The notes below the pieces were generated by a model, which saw nothing but the letters and a program-made list of their open reading frames with translations, did no database searches and was not told where the DNA came from. From Chitinophaga pinensis (GTDB taxonomy: Bacteria; Bacteroidota; Bacteroidia; 2-12-FULL-35-15): a DNA stretch of 55,478 nucleotides. Location: contig CAMBDK010000005.1 of the NCBI GenBank assembly GCA_945865315.1, forward strand, positions 1 to 55,478, read 5' to 3'. The position numbers and the translations under genes were made by a program. Shown one piece after another: positions 45,838-55,300 of the stretch. The first letter of the stretch is position 1. Every line of letters begins with the position of its first letter.

Positions 45838-46171
45838 AACTCGTTTATACGGCTTTTCTATTTTTATTGATTTAATCTCATTAAATAAGATTAAAAAATA
45901 TAAAATCAAACCCCATATGGTGGTTAAACCACTACTTAAATTAAACTTTTAATCTAAAATTAAATTATTTACCAGAATTTAAATTTTAAATCTTTAGCCA
46001 GACTTTTTTACTTTCATTTTAATTAATTGCATATAATTCTAATAATCAATTACTTAAATAAAAAGGTGGTGAATTTAGTTTTAACTTTATCAACAATTAC
46101 TATGGATTCGTTAATAACATATTTTTATTTTTAGTAAATTTTGCTATATTTTTGCATAATAATTGGTGATA
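45838..46171. other. Intergenic region after trmD
   Basis: 334 bp without an ORF. It contains a small palindrome, GTGGTTAAACCAC (45920-45932), and ends with the flavin reductase promoter. Nothing else is recognised. Confidence 0.45.
46147..46154 (+). promoter_or_regulatory. -7 element of the flavin reductase promoter
   Basis: TATTTTTG fits TAnnTTTG. It sits 17 bp before ATG 46172, implying a very short leader and supporting ATG at 46172 over the track's TTG at 46163. Confidence 0.5.
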
Positions 46172-47062
46172 ATGTTGACGATAAACCCAAAAGAAGTACC
46201 TGTTTCCGTTTTTCATAGTTATTTGCTTGGTGCTGTTGCTCCTCGTCCTATTGCTTTTGCAAGTACTATAGACAAGGAAGGCAATCCTAATCTAGCACCC
46301 TTTAGCTTTTTTAATGTTTTTAGTGCTAGCCCTCCTATTGCAATTTTTTCTCCTGCACGCAGTGGTAGGACCGGACAAACAAAACATACCTATAATAATA
46401 TAAAGGAAATCCCTGAAGTTGTTATTAATATGGTTAATTACGACATGGTTCAACAAACTTCCTTGGCTAGTACCGAATATCCAAAAGGTGTTAATGAATT
46501 TACAAAGGCCGGATTTTCGGCTATTTCATCGGAATTAGTAAAACCATTTAGAGTAAAGGAATCACCAGTTCAGTTAGAGTGTGTTGTAAATCAAGTGATT
46601 GAGCTTGGGCAAAATGGTGGCGCAGGTAATTTAATTATTTGCGAAATTCTATTGATGCATATCAACGAAAATGTATTAGATGCTAATAAGCAAATAAATC
46701 CTAATAAAATTGACTTGGTAGGTAGTTTAGGAGCAAACTGGTATAGCAGAACCTCGGGAAATGCACTGTTTGAAGTTGCAAAACCATTGATGAATTTAGG
46801 GATAGGAATTGATCAAATTCCTGAGTATATTCGCAATTCGAAAATATTAACTGGCAATAATTTAGGACAGTTAGCAAATGTTGAAAATATACCAACTAAC
46901 ATGGAGGTAGAGGAATTTAAAAATTCAAACGAAATCAAGGAAGTAATGAATACATACGAAATAGACAAACTTGAAAATAGCCTGCATCATATTGCAAAAA
47001 AATATTTGGAAAATGGCAAAGTGGAAGTAGCATGGAAAATTCTATTACTAGAAAAAAATTGA
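46172..47062 (+). CDS. Flavin reductase-like FMN-binding split-barrel protein
   Basis: 296 aa from ATG 46172 (MLTINPKEVPVSVFHSYLL). AVAPRPIAFASTIDKEGN, NLAPFSFFNVFSASPPIAIF and PEVVINMVNYDMVQQ are the flavin_reduct split-barrel features. EYPKGVNEFTKAGF and ESPVQLECVV are common to this subfamily. It binds FMN and likely has NAD(P)H:flavin reductase or related activity. The C-terminal ~90 residues are an extra helical region beyond the core barrel. Monocistronic or with DUF3127 downstream. Confidence 0.88.
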   Translation: MLTINPKEVPVSVFHSYLLGAVAPRPIAFASTIDKEGNPNLAPFSFFNVFSASPPIAIFSPARSGRTGQTKHTYNNIKEIPEVVINMVNYDMVQQTSLASTEYPKGVNEFTKAGFSAISSELVKPFRVKESPVQLECVVNQVIELGQNGGAGNLIICEILLMHINENVLDANKQINPNKIDLVGSLGANWYSRTSGNALFEVAKPLMNLGIGIDQIPEYIRNSKILTGNNLGQLANVENIPTNMEVEEFKNSNEIKEVMNTYEIDKLENSLHHIAKKYLENGKVEVAWKILLLEKN

Positions 47063-47211
47063 TACTATCCATCAACAGTAAGCTATTAAATTAAATATTT
47101 GAATCTTTAGGTATATAATTATAATACAATATTAGAAGATTGAAGATATGTTTTTAAAAAGGAAAAAAATTAAATAATAAATTATAATCAACAATTTAAC
47201 AATTAAAAAAA

Positions 47212-47580
47212 ATGGACATAACAGGAATCTTAAAAGTAAAAAGCGAAGCACAGCAAGTATCTGACAAATTTAAAAAAAGAGATTTTGTTCTCACCGACAA
47301 CTCCTCTCAATACCCTCAACACATATCATTTCAATTAACTCAAGACAAATGTAATTTGATTGATGTATATAATGTTGGAGCAGAAATAAAAGTACATTTT
47401 AATTTGCGCGGTCGCGAATGGGCTAGCCCACAGGGTGAAATTAAATATTTTAATACTCTTGAAGCATGGCGTATTGAAGGTGGTGCTAATTCCGGTCCAG
47501 CAAATACATCTTCCACCAAAAAAGAAGGTTTTTCAGAACCTATTACTGCAGCGACAGAAAGTGATGATTTACCGTTCTAA
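47212..47580 (+). CDS. DUF3127 OB-fold protein with SSB-like C-terminal tip
   Basis: 122 aa. MDITGILKVKSEAQQVSDKF, KRDFVLTDNSSQYPQHISFQ and VHFNLRGREWASPQGEIKYF are the DUF3127 pattern, an OB-like fold found in Bacteroidota. A low-complexity linker (GANSGPANTSSTKK) leads to the ending ESDDLPF, which mimics the acidic DDDIPF tip by which SSB recruits partner proteins. A single-strand nucleic acid role is an inference. Followed at once by a shared terminator. Confidence 0.87.
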   Translation: MDITGILKVKSEAQQVSDKFKKRDFVLTDNSSQYPQHISFQLTQDKCNLIDVYNVGAEIKVHFNLRGREWASPQGEIKYFNTLEAWRIEGGANSGPANTSSTKKEGFSEPITAATESDDLPF

Positions 47581-47600
47581 AACCTTTCGTTTATATTAAG

Positions 47601-47642
47601 AAAAAAGGAGAGTTATTTAAATAAATAACTCTCCTTTTTTTT
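47601..47642. terminator. Bidirectional terminator between the DUF3127 gene and the permease gene
   Basis: AAAAAAGGAGAGTTATTTA and its exact complement TAAATAACTCTCCTTTTTT form a 19-bp stem with A and T tails on each side. It sits between two convergent genes. Confidence 0.92.
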
Positions 47643-47644
47643 AT

Positions 47645-48895
47645 TTAATATATTACCTGATCCTCATCTATAACTTTAACATCCAAAGAATCACGTAAAC
47701 CATTTGCTAGCAATACAAAAGCTAGAACAATAAACATGATTGCCAATCCTGGCAGAAATGCCAAATATGGAGAGTCCCCAATAATATAACCCCTGTGCGC
47801 ATTAATCATAGAACCCCACGATGCTGTTGGAGGCTGCGATCCAATACCTAGAAAACTTAAGCCCGCTTCAATTAATATTGCAGCAGCAAAATTTGCAGCT
47901 GAAATAACTATTACTGAACCCATCACATTTGGCAATACATGACGCACTATAATTCTAGCATTAGAAAACCCCAAAGCTCTTGCAGCCTCTATAAAATCTT
48001 TTTCGCGCAAACTCATTATCTGCCCTCTAACAACTCGTGCTACCTCTACCCACATAGTTAAACCTACGGCAATAAATACTTGCCAAAACCCCTTACCTAA
48101 TGCCAATGTTAAAGCTATTATAAGTAATAATGTTGGAATTGACCATACAACATTGATAAACCAAATAATTACATCATCCACTCTACCCCTATAATAGCCT
48201 GCAAGGGAACCCATTAAAACTCCTATTATTACTGAAATAAAAACTGCAATCAAGCCTACCGAAAAAGAAACCCTTGTTCCAATTATCAAACGGCTCAATA
48301 AATCACGACCTGCTGGATCTGTTCCCAAAATAAACTTCTTAGTAATAATATTATTTTTCTCAATTTCAACTTGTAACTCTTTTATAGTTTTTTTTAATTT
48401 ACGGCTGTTTTCAAATTCATAAAATTCTATATAGCCATTTTCTAAATTATTTTTTATTTCTTTATGGCAATCTAAAGCATAAATAACATCGGCAAGGTTA
48501 AATTTATATTCATTTCCTTTTATATTTTTTTCACCCGTATATTCGAGCAGAACAATTTCGGCACCTTCAAACCTATAATTAGCAAAAGGGATATAACGGT
48601 AATCACTAACTTTACCAAACATCATTTTAGAAAAAAAGTTTGATTGATGTTTAGGTTCATTCTTACAACTTTGAAGCATTTGCACCTTAAATCCTGGTGG
48701 TTTTTTTGAAAGTTCAAGCAATTGTTCATTCGCATCAGGGCTTGAATCTGGCGTTATTGAATAACCTAGGATAGAAATTAACATGCACAATGCAATTATT
48801 GACAAACCAAATACTGCCAACTTGTTTTTTTTAAAGCGCTGCCAGGCTAAATAAGAAAGGGAATATGAATAATTTTTATTTCTTTTTATTGCCAT
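47645..48895 (-). CDS. ABC transporter permease, OppC/DppC-like
   Basis: 416 aa. An N-terminal OppC_N region (YLAWQRFKKNKLAVFGLSII) with one helix is followed by a ~130-residue hydrophilic insert (about 50-185), then the permease core. GTDPAGRDLLSRLIIGTRVS is the OppC motif and EAARALGFSNARIIVRHVLP the EAA loop that contacts the ATPase. It imports peptides or nickel, or exports, depending on its partners. No OppA, OppB, OppD or OppF is adjacent, so partners are elsewhere. Confidence 0.9.
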   Translation of the reverse strand: MAIKRNKNYSYSLSYLAWQRFKKNKLAVFGLSIIALCMLISILGYSITPDSSPDANEQLLELSKKPPGFKVQMLQSCKNEPKHQSNFFSKMMFGKVSDYRYIPFANYRFEGAEIVLLEYTGEKNIKGNEYKFNLADVIYALDCHKEIKNNLENGYIEFYEFENSRKLKKTIKELQVEIEKNNIITKKFILGTDPAGRDLLSRLIIGTRVSFSVGLIAVFISVIIGVLMGSLAGYYRGRVDDVIIWFINVVWSIPTLLLIIALTLALGKGFWQVFIAVGLTMWVEVARVVRGQIMSLREKDFIEAARALGFSNARIIVRHVLPNVMGSVIVISAANFAAAILIEAGLSFLGIGSQPPTASWGSMINAHRGYIIGDSPYLAFLPGLAIMFIVLAFVLLANGLRDSLDVKVIDEDQVIY

Positions 48896-49490
48896 TTGTA
48901 ATATAATAAAAAAAACTTAAGATGGTTGTGTGACAAAAATGAAAAAATTAAGAAATTGAATAACGTTTTTAAAATTTTTCTGCCTAAAAATAATAACAAT
49001 ATATGAATAATGCATGCTTTAGATGAAGATTAGTGTAGTTTTCGAAATAACTCCCGCAAATTAAATGGTTCAAAAACTGTGTGTTTTTCTTTTATCCTGA
49101 TACAAAAGAAACAAAAAATCAAGAATAAACGATTTCTCCCCACCTGCAACCCTGCATCGCGTTTTTTCATTCCTCACGCGCGTTTTCATAAGCATATTTT
49201 TTGCAAAAAAATGAAAACTTCTGTTTTTATTAACATATCTATTTTGTCTAAATTATTTTGAAAGCTTTACTTAGAGCTATAAATTATTAAAATAAGATCG
49301 GTTGTTATCCATGTATTTTAAAATAGATATGTTTTATTTATTATTTTTTAAAATAAATAGCCTATTTTTCTCAGGTTTTTTAACTTTGTAAACCAATACA
49401 AAATATCGATTATTAGAAGCTCAATTCTAAAATAAAAAAACGAAAAATTTATTTTCTTTTGCTAATGATTTTACAAAAAATAAACTAAAA
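48896..49490. other. Intergenic region between permease gene and ruvC
   Basis: 595 bp, divergent. It holds repeat family 1 copy 3 (49029-49274). The rest is AT-rich with no ORF. The ORF at 49079-49261 lies within the repeat. Confidence 0.6.
49029..49274. repeat. Dispersed repeat family 1, copy 3 (MITE-like)
   Basis: About 246 bp, more diverged at the left end (TTAGTGTAGTTTTCGAAATAA) but with the same right end (GAAAGCTTTACTTAG). It shares the core CACCTGCAACCCTGCATCGC with copy 2 and CTCACGCGCGTTTT downstream. Confidence 0.78.
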
Positions 49491-50054
49491 TTGATACTTA
49501 CAAAAAATACTGATAAAATAATTTTAGGCATTGACCCAGGAACTAACATAATGGGCTATGGTCTTATTAATATTAGTGGGAATAAGATGGAATTGATAGT
49601 GATGGGGATTTTGCGTCTCGAAAAAATTGGTGATCACGCGTTAAAGCTTCATAAAATTTTCAACCGTGTTATTTCATTAATTGATGAATATAAGCCCGAT
49701 GAATTAGCCATCGAAGCTCCTTTTTTTGGAAAAAATGTTCAATCCATGTTAAAATTGGGAAGAGCTCAAGGGGTGGCTATTGCGGCTGCACTGTCAAGAG
49801 ATATTACAATACAAGAATATTCTCCCAGAAAAATCAAACAATCTATAACAGGGAACGGAAATGCTTCGAAAGAGCAAGTTTCAGCCATGTTAAAAACACT
49901 TTTAAACTTTAAAGAAAGTCCAGAATTTTTAGATGCTACTGATGGATTGGCAGTGGCTGTATGTCACTACTTCCAACGCAAACCTGGTGAAACAAAAAAA
50001 ACATACAACAGCTGGAAGTCGTTTTTAACTGAAAATCCAGGTAAAAAAGGATAA
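49491..50054 (+). CDS. ruvC: Crossover junction endodeoxyribonuclease RuvC
   Basis: 187 aa from TTG 49491. The first ATG in frame is inside the conserved core, so TTG or another alternative start is required. [15 protein letters not shown] has the first catalytic Asp, [15 protein letters not shown] the catalytic Glu and [13 protein letters not shown] the last Asp pair. It resolves Holliday junctions made by RuvAB. The C-terminus is slightly extended, with a lysine-rich end. Confidence 0.93.
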   Translation: MILTKNTDKIILGIDPGTNIMGYGLINISGNKMELIVMGILRLEKIGDHALKLHKIFNRVISLIDEYKPDELAIEAPFFGKNVQSMLKLGRAQGVAIAAALSRDITIQEYSPRKIKQSITGNGNASKEQVSAMLKTLLNFKESPEFLDATDGLAVAVCHYFQRKPGETKKTYNSWKSFLTENPGKKG

Positions 50055-50073
50055 AATAAATAACCGAGCTTAA

Positions 50074-50469
50074 TTATTGAAATTCCGAACGTATTTTCTG
50101 AGCCATAGTAATGAGTTCATCCTGAGATGGTTTTAATTTAGGCTGTGTAAAATTTAAGTCATTGGAGGTATTCATGGGCACTAAATGAATATGTGCGTGA
50201 GGAACTTCTAAACCGATCACTGCAACACCTATTCTTTTGCATTTAACCGCTTTTTTTTGACCCTTAGCAACAAACTTGGCAAAAACTACCATTTCTGCTA
50301 AGGCTATGTCATCCATGTCAAAAATATAATCCGTTTCTTTTTTCGGTATCACTAAAATATGACCAATTACAAGCGGGAAAACATCTAAAAATGCTAAGAA
50401 TTTTTCATTTTCAAAGATCTTATAACAAGGTATTTCTCCATTAACTATTTTTGTGAATATACTTGACAT
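50074..50469 (-). CDS. HIT-family (histidine triad) nucleotide-binding protein
   Basis: 131 aa. IFTKIVNGEIPCYKIFEN is the HIT start, FPLVIGHILVIPKKE follows and VPHAHIHLVPM is the HxHxHxx active site. It hydrolyses nucleoside phosphoramidates or adenylates. It lies 52 bp downstream of greA in the same direction, a recurrent pairing in Bacteroidota. It is convergent with ruvC at its 3' end. Confidence 0.94.
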   Translation of the reverse strand: MSSIFTKIVNGEIPCYKIFENEKFLAFLDVFPLVIGHILVIPKKETDYIFDMDDIALAEMVVFAKFVAKGQKKAVKCKRIGVAVIGLEVPHAHIHLVPMNTSNDLNFTQPKLKPSQDELITMAQKIRSEFQ

Positions 50470-50521
50470 AACTATATTGTTTCGTGCTAATTCTTTAATA
50501 TAAAGCTGCGGAAATTAATGA

Positions 50522-50995
50522 TTATCTACTTATTTCAAGTACTTCCAATTTAATGCTACCAGAAGGAACAATTATATTAGCTATTTCACCAGCTTTTTTG
50601 CCTAATAATCCTTTACCTATTGGCGAATCAACGGATATTTTGTTTGCTTTTAAATCTGCTTCATTTTCTGCAACAAGTGTATATGCCATTATTGAACCAT
50701 TGGCAATATTTTTTAATTTAACTTTTGATAGGATAAGTACTTTGGTTGCATCCAATGTGGAAGCGTCTATCAAACGAGCACTGCTCATTATTTCTTCCAT
50801 TTTCGAAATCTTTAGCTCAAGTAATCCTTGAGCTTCCTTAGCAGCATCGTACTCTGCATTCTCCGATAAATCTCCTTTATCTCGTGCTTCAGCAATTTGC
50901 TTAGAAATATATAAACGCTCATGCGTTTTTAATTGATGTAATTCATCTTTAAGCTTTTTTAATCCTTCTTCTGTATAATATGAGATGTGTGACAT
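50522..50995 (-). CDS. greA: Transcription elongation factor GreA
   Basis: 157 aa. The N-terminal coiled coil (YYTEEGLKKLKDELHQLKTH) ends at the acidic tip ARDKGDLSENAEYDAAKEAQ. The C-terminal FKBP-like domain has SVDSPIGKGLLGKKAGEI. GreA inserts its coil in the RNA polymerase secondary channel and stimulates RNA cleavage in stalled complexes. It is co-directional with the HIT gene downstream. Confidence 0.95.
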   Translation of the reverse strand: MSHISYYTEEGLKKLKDELHQLKTHERLYISKQIAEARDKGDLSENAEYDAAKEAQGLLELKISKMEEIMSSARLIDASTLDATKVLILSKVKLKNIANGSIMAYTLVAENEADLKANKISVDSPIGKGLLGKKAGEIANIIVPSGSIKLEVLEISR

Positions 50996-51020
50996 GTTTT
51001 TTTATTAATGACAATTATTA

Positions 51021-51058
51021 AAATAAAAAAGAATCTTTTCGGTTCAAGCGAAAAGACT
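51021..51058 (-). terminator. Rho-independent terminator downstream of the PorV/PorQ-like gene
   Basis: On the minus strand TCTTTTCG, loop CTTGAAC, CGAAAAGA, then TTCTTTTTTATTTT. It lies about 95 bp after the barrel gene stop and before greA. Confidence 0.7.
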
Positions 51059-51151
51059 CTCCTGATTAATATAAATTATTTTTTCTTACTATTTTTTAAT
51101 TTTACGTAACAAGGATAATGCCAAAGTAAAAAAAACTACCCTCTTTTAATA

Positions 51152-52240
51152 TTATAAATTAATTCTTGCACCTATTGAATGTGTTCCATTAAAAGGGTTT
51201 GTTGCCCTATAGGAATAATCAATAGCGAAGGTGGACTTGTTTTTTCCAAATGGCATTTCAAAAGTGAATCCTGCGCTAGGTCCTGTAAAAGCAGACGTTC
51301 TTTCCTCTGTTTTTAAAATCCCCTTTTCATAGCAATACCCTACGCGCAACATTAAAATTTCTTTCCACCCATATTCAACACCTATTTTAAATTGATCTTT
51401 ACCAAATGAATAAGAGCTGTAATTACCCATAGTAGTAATTCTATGCGTTTTTTTAGAAATGCTATCTTCTAAAATATATAAATCATAACCAACTCCAATA
51501 TTTAAAAAGGAAGGTAATTCATATTGTGAAGATCTTTGCTCCACTGTCATGGTAGTTCCTAGTGTACTTGAAGGTACCGGTGTTTTAAAGGACAATCCGT
51601 CACCACTAAATTTCATTCTGGGCCCAATATTTTTTAAAGAAACACCAAATTTTAGTTGGTCATTTTTTCCTGCTACATATTGTATACCAGCATCCAAGGC
51701 GATACCTCTCGCATTGATATTAGATGTTTTTTCAGTTATTATTTTAGCTGCAATACCTCCATAAATATTATCAGAAAAACCTTTTGCATAGGACAAACTG
51801 ATGTTAAGAAATTGGGGAGAATAAGTACCTAATCCGCCTTCAGGCTTTTCAAAGGAAGTTATTTCAATATCGCCAAAATCCATTGCCATGATAGCAAAAC
51901 CTATAGCTCCCGTTTCTCCAACTCTTTGTGTTAATCCAAAAGCATTAATATTGATATCAGAGCCTTTTAACCATTGCGTGCGGGTAAATAACAATTCCGT
52001 TCTTTTAGTAAAGGCTGTACCTGCTACATTTAAAAACATAGCTTCAAGACCCTTTGCACCAGCAACATTAGCACCAGCCCAACCCGAACTACGTGCCCAT
52101 GGGTTAATTAATAATTCGGTAGCACCAGCTTGACCTGCACGGTCGGGGTTACCAGCAAATATACATGCACCACCCCAATCCTTTATAAAAGGAAGGGAGA
52201 AAGAAAGTATTGTTAAAATTATAAGTTTTTTCTTTATCAT
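51152..52240 (-). CDS. PorV/PorQ-family outer-membrane beta-barrel protein
   Basis: 362 aa with an N-terminal signal segment (LTILSFSLPFIKDWGGA). The first mature part, DRAGQAGATELLINPWARSS followed by NVAGAKGLEAMFLNVAGTAF, is typical of PorV/PorQ and related FadL-like barrels of the type IX secretion system. Beta strands run to the end (GTHSIGARINL). Such barrels move cargo from the translocon to the attachment complex. It lies 100 bp downstream of the large surface protein gene and is probably co-transcribed, perhaps dedicated to it. Confidence 0.85.
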   Translation of the reverse strand: MIKKKLIILTILSFSLPFIKDWGGACIFAGNPDRAGQAGATELLINPWARSSGWAGANVAGAKGLEAMFLNVAGTAFTKRTELLFTRTQWLKGSDININAFGLTQRVGETGAIGFAIMAMDFGDIEITSFEKPEGGLGTYSPQFLNISLSYAKGFSDNIYGGIAAKIITEKTSNINARGIALDAGIQYVAGKNDQLKFGVSLKNIGPRMKFSGDGLSFKTPVPSSTLGTTMTVEQRSSQYELPSFLNIGVGYDLYILEDSISKKTHRITTMGNYSSYSFGKDQFKIGVEYGWKEILMLRVGYCYEKGILKTEERTSAFTGPSAGFTFEMPFGKNKSTFAIDYSYRATNPFNGTHSIGARINL

Positions 52241-52340
52241 ATTGTTGTAGTAATTAATTTATTTTAAATATTCTAAAACTTCTCAAATTATAACGCACAG
52301 CTTATTAATTCATTAATAAAATTAAAAAAATATGCTTGCA

Positions 52341-55300
52341 TTAATACGCTTCTAAATCCAAAGGACGCATTACACCAAACCATTTAAGAATTTTTTCACC
52401 TACATTAGGAACATCCACATGTATGATATACATTCCACTAGCTATAGGGATTCTAGCATTATTTTTAAGATCCCAATCCAAAGAAGCTTTTGCATCATCA
52501 TCGGCTTTTCTTAATGTTCTAATTAAGCTGCCATTTAAAGTATAGATGGAAACATTGCAATTCCTAGGTAAATTTGTTATTTTAACAATATTATCGCCTG
52601 TTTTTTCTTCATACCCTGAATATGCATAATATGGATTAGGAACAATATTAATTAAACTAAGCGCATCTTCAGCAGCAACAGCATCTTCCTTATGCACGCC
52701 AATATCGTTAGTATTAAAATCATAGATAGGATCGGCATTATTCACTGCTAATAATACTGCCGGACTTGCTATTGTACTTGTATAGGTATTATTTGCAGCA
52801 ACAAAGGAACTTCCTACAGTGCGATTTACGCCATTATGTACGATGGGGCCCTGTTCTACAAAATAAGTTTGCCCAGCAATAAGATCACCAGAAGCAACAT
52901 TATCTCCAGTTCCGTATTTAGTATAAGCTTTGCAAACTCTCAACTTAATTTTTACATCCGTTTCTAATAAACTATGACCTCTTTTAAGTAAGGGGATATT
53001 CACCCACATAGCATCTGTAAAAATCTCTCTTTTATACCCATCGCTTAAGGATGAAGTTGTTGCAGCTGCTGCAGCAAATAAATCATGCATTGCCTTGCCT
53101 GCATCGTAACGAGGAATATCCTTTAAACCATTTAACATATTGGCATCATTAACATAGGCAGCATCTCCGTTATGACCAAACACATAAATATAATGTTTAC
53201 CACCAAACAGGGAAGCACCATTAATTATTTGTGAAACATTTGAACTTGGATTCCATTTCATATCCCCTCCATTTTCAGAAGACAACCATGAATCTTCACC
53301 AAAAGCCATATTTAGTCTTTCTCCTGTTTCAAGGTTAATAGCATAACCAGGAAACCAACCCATCCCTGTTGCGCCGTTAAGGTCACCATCTGCAGCATTA
53401 TATCCAGTCTGTAAATTATTTAGTCCGTTTTTATCCACAGATAATGAGCTGCGCATGTGCAGTTTTTTGGTATTACCTATTGCAAGTGCTGTTTCTTCTT
53501 GCATCTCTAATACAGGGCAGCGGCTCCATTTTGATTGATCACTAGTTATAACAACATCCACACTTGAAATATTTTTTATTTTGTTGAGCGTCAAATTACT
53601 TCCCCATGCAGGACCTCCAGCATTCACAATTGGATTTGGAGTAGCAGTAGGTGTAGTACCACATAATCTATATGGCGCCCAGGTACCTCCTAGTACTTTT
53701 TCAAAAGCCTGTATATTATCAATACCAGCGTAATCGTTATAGAGGCTAGAGGGTGCTGCTGTGGCAGAAGTAGTGCCGGAACGTATCCAGTTAAAATTCG
53801 ACTCATTATCCTCATCTGCTAAACCTTCCAACCATTGCAAGGAAGGATTATCAAAAGTTTGGAAGGAGCCATCTTTTAAAAATGAATTATTAGGAGGGTA
53901 AACATCTGCAGCAATTTCTCCTGGATTATAAACGAAGGAAACATTAACAGACAATCCCCATTTAGGTATTACTGCAGTACCCGTTGATTGTCCATTAATA
54001 AGTTGTTCGTTAGCTAATTTTATAGTTGTTTCAGAAAAAACAGTATCATTCGTTGTTAAATTAATCAATTCCCAAGTAGAAGAATCCTGGGGAACAAAAG
54101 CACTATTTCCAGAGCTAGGGTATTTAGCTTTCAAAATAAAACGGAAATTTGTTTCAGCAGGAACATTTAATGGATCGATAACTTTTATAGATACCGGGCC
54201 GGCCCCATTTTCATAAGTAGGATATTTAACCCTTGAGGCAGATGAAGCTAAAATTGCAGACACTGTTTCGCTAGTAAAATCTAAAATATTGCTTCCATTA
54301 CCGCTACCTTCTATTCTAGTTAATTTAGGACCATTGCCATAATTTGAATGTTGTTCTAACCCACCAGATTCAGGAGAAGGAATGTGAGGAATACCGGTAT
54401 GAGGGGTGAAAAAAGCAAAATCAGCATTTTTTCTTCCTGCAATATATGGTTTATAATCTTTTAATACATTATAGTCAACACTTATTGAAGTACTATGGCC
54501 GTAAGCAATAATGGCATAATAATATGTTTTATGGTTCACCAAACGTTTAGCGCCGGTAGCAAATAAATCCTCAGAAACAGAAATAGAATGAACAATACCT
54601 GTATTAGATCCGTTAACCATTTCTGTAGGAATAAGTGCAGATAAGGATACGTCATTCGAATAATTTATAATTTGTGAAATATTATCTGCTTTATCACACT
54701 GAAGCACTAATCGCGCTTTGTTTACATCATTTAAATCAGTTTGACTAACAAATCCATTTTTTAATTGATATAATTGGTAACCCTGAAAAAGATATGGGGC
54801 ATTGAGAGGATCTTGTTTATCATAATCTTCAGAATAATTTTCGTTATAATTATTGGAAGTACTAGGATTGGTCCATGTCAAAATTAATTCCTTATCCAAT
54901 TCTTGAATAGCAAGTTGCGGAGCAGTAGGTCCGTTAAGCGTAGCGAAGCAATTATTAAATAATAGCTGAGCAATTGCATCGGCACCTTTTAAAAGTGCTA
55001 CAGAAGCAAGAGGCCCACCTTGGGTAGCTCTGGCCCAAGGCACACCAATAGTAATTACATTTTTGGCTCCAGGTTGTAAGGTAAAAGGGCCGGCACTTTG
55101 TATAAAGCGTCTATCATCGGGCGCATTATTATCCTCGTTCCAGTTTGGCATTAAAATAGGATTATTAGCATTGCCACCTACACCAAAACCTGCAGGATCG
55201 GATAATCCTGGGAACATGAAATTACAAGGAACAGAACCCGTTGTTCCATTCCCACCATAAGTTATAGGCGTACCATTTTTCCAAGTGCCAGATAAGTATT

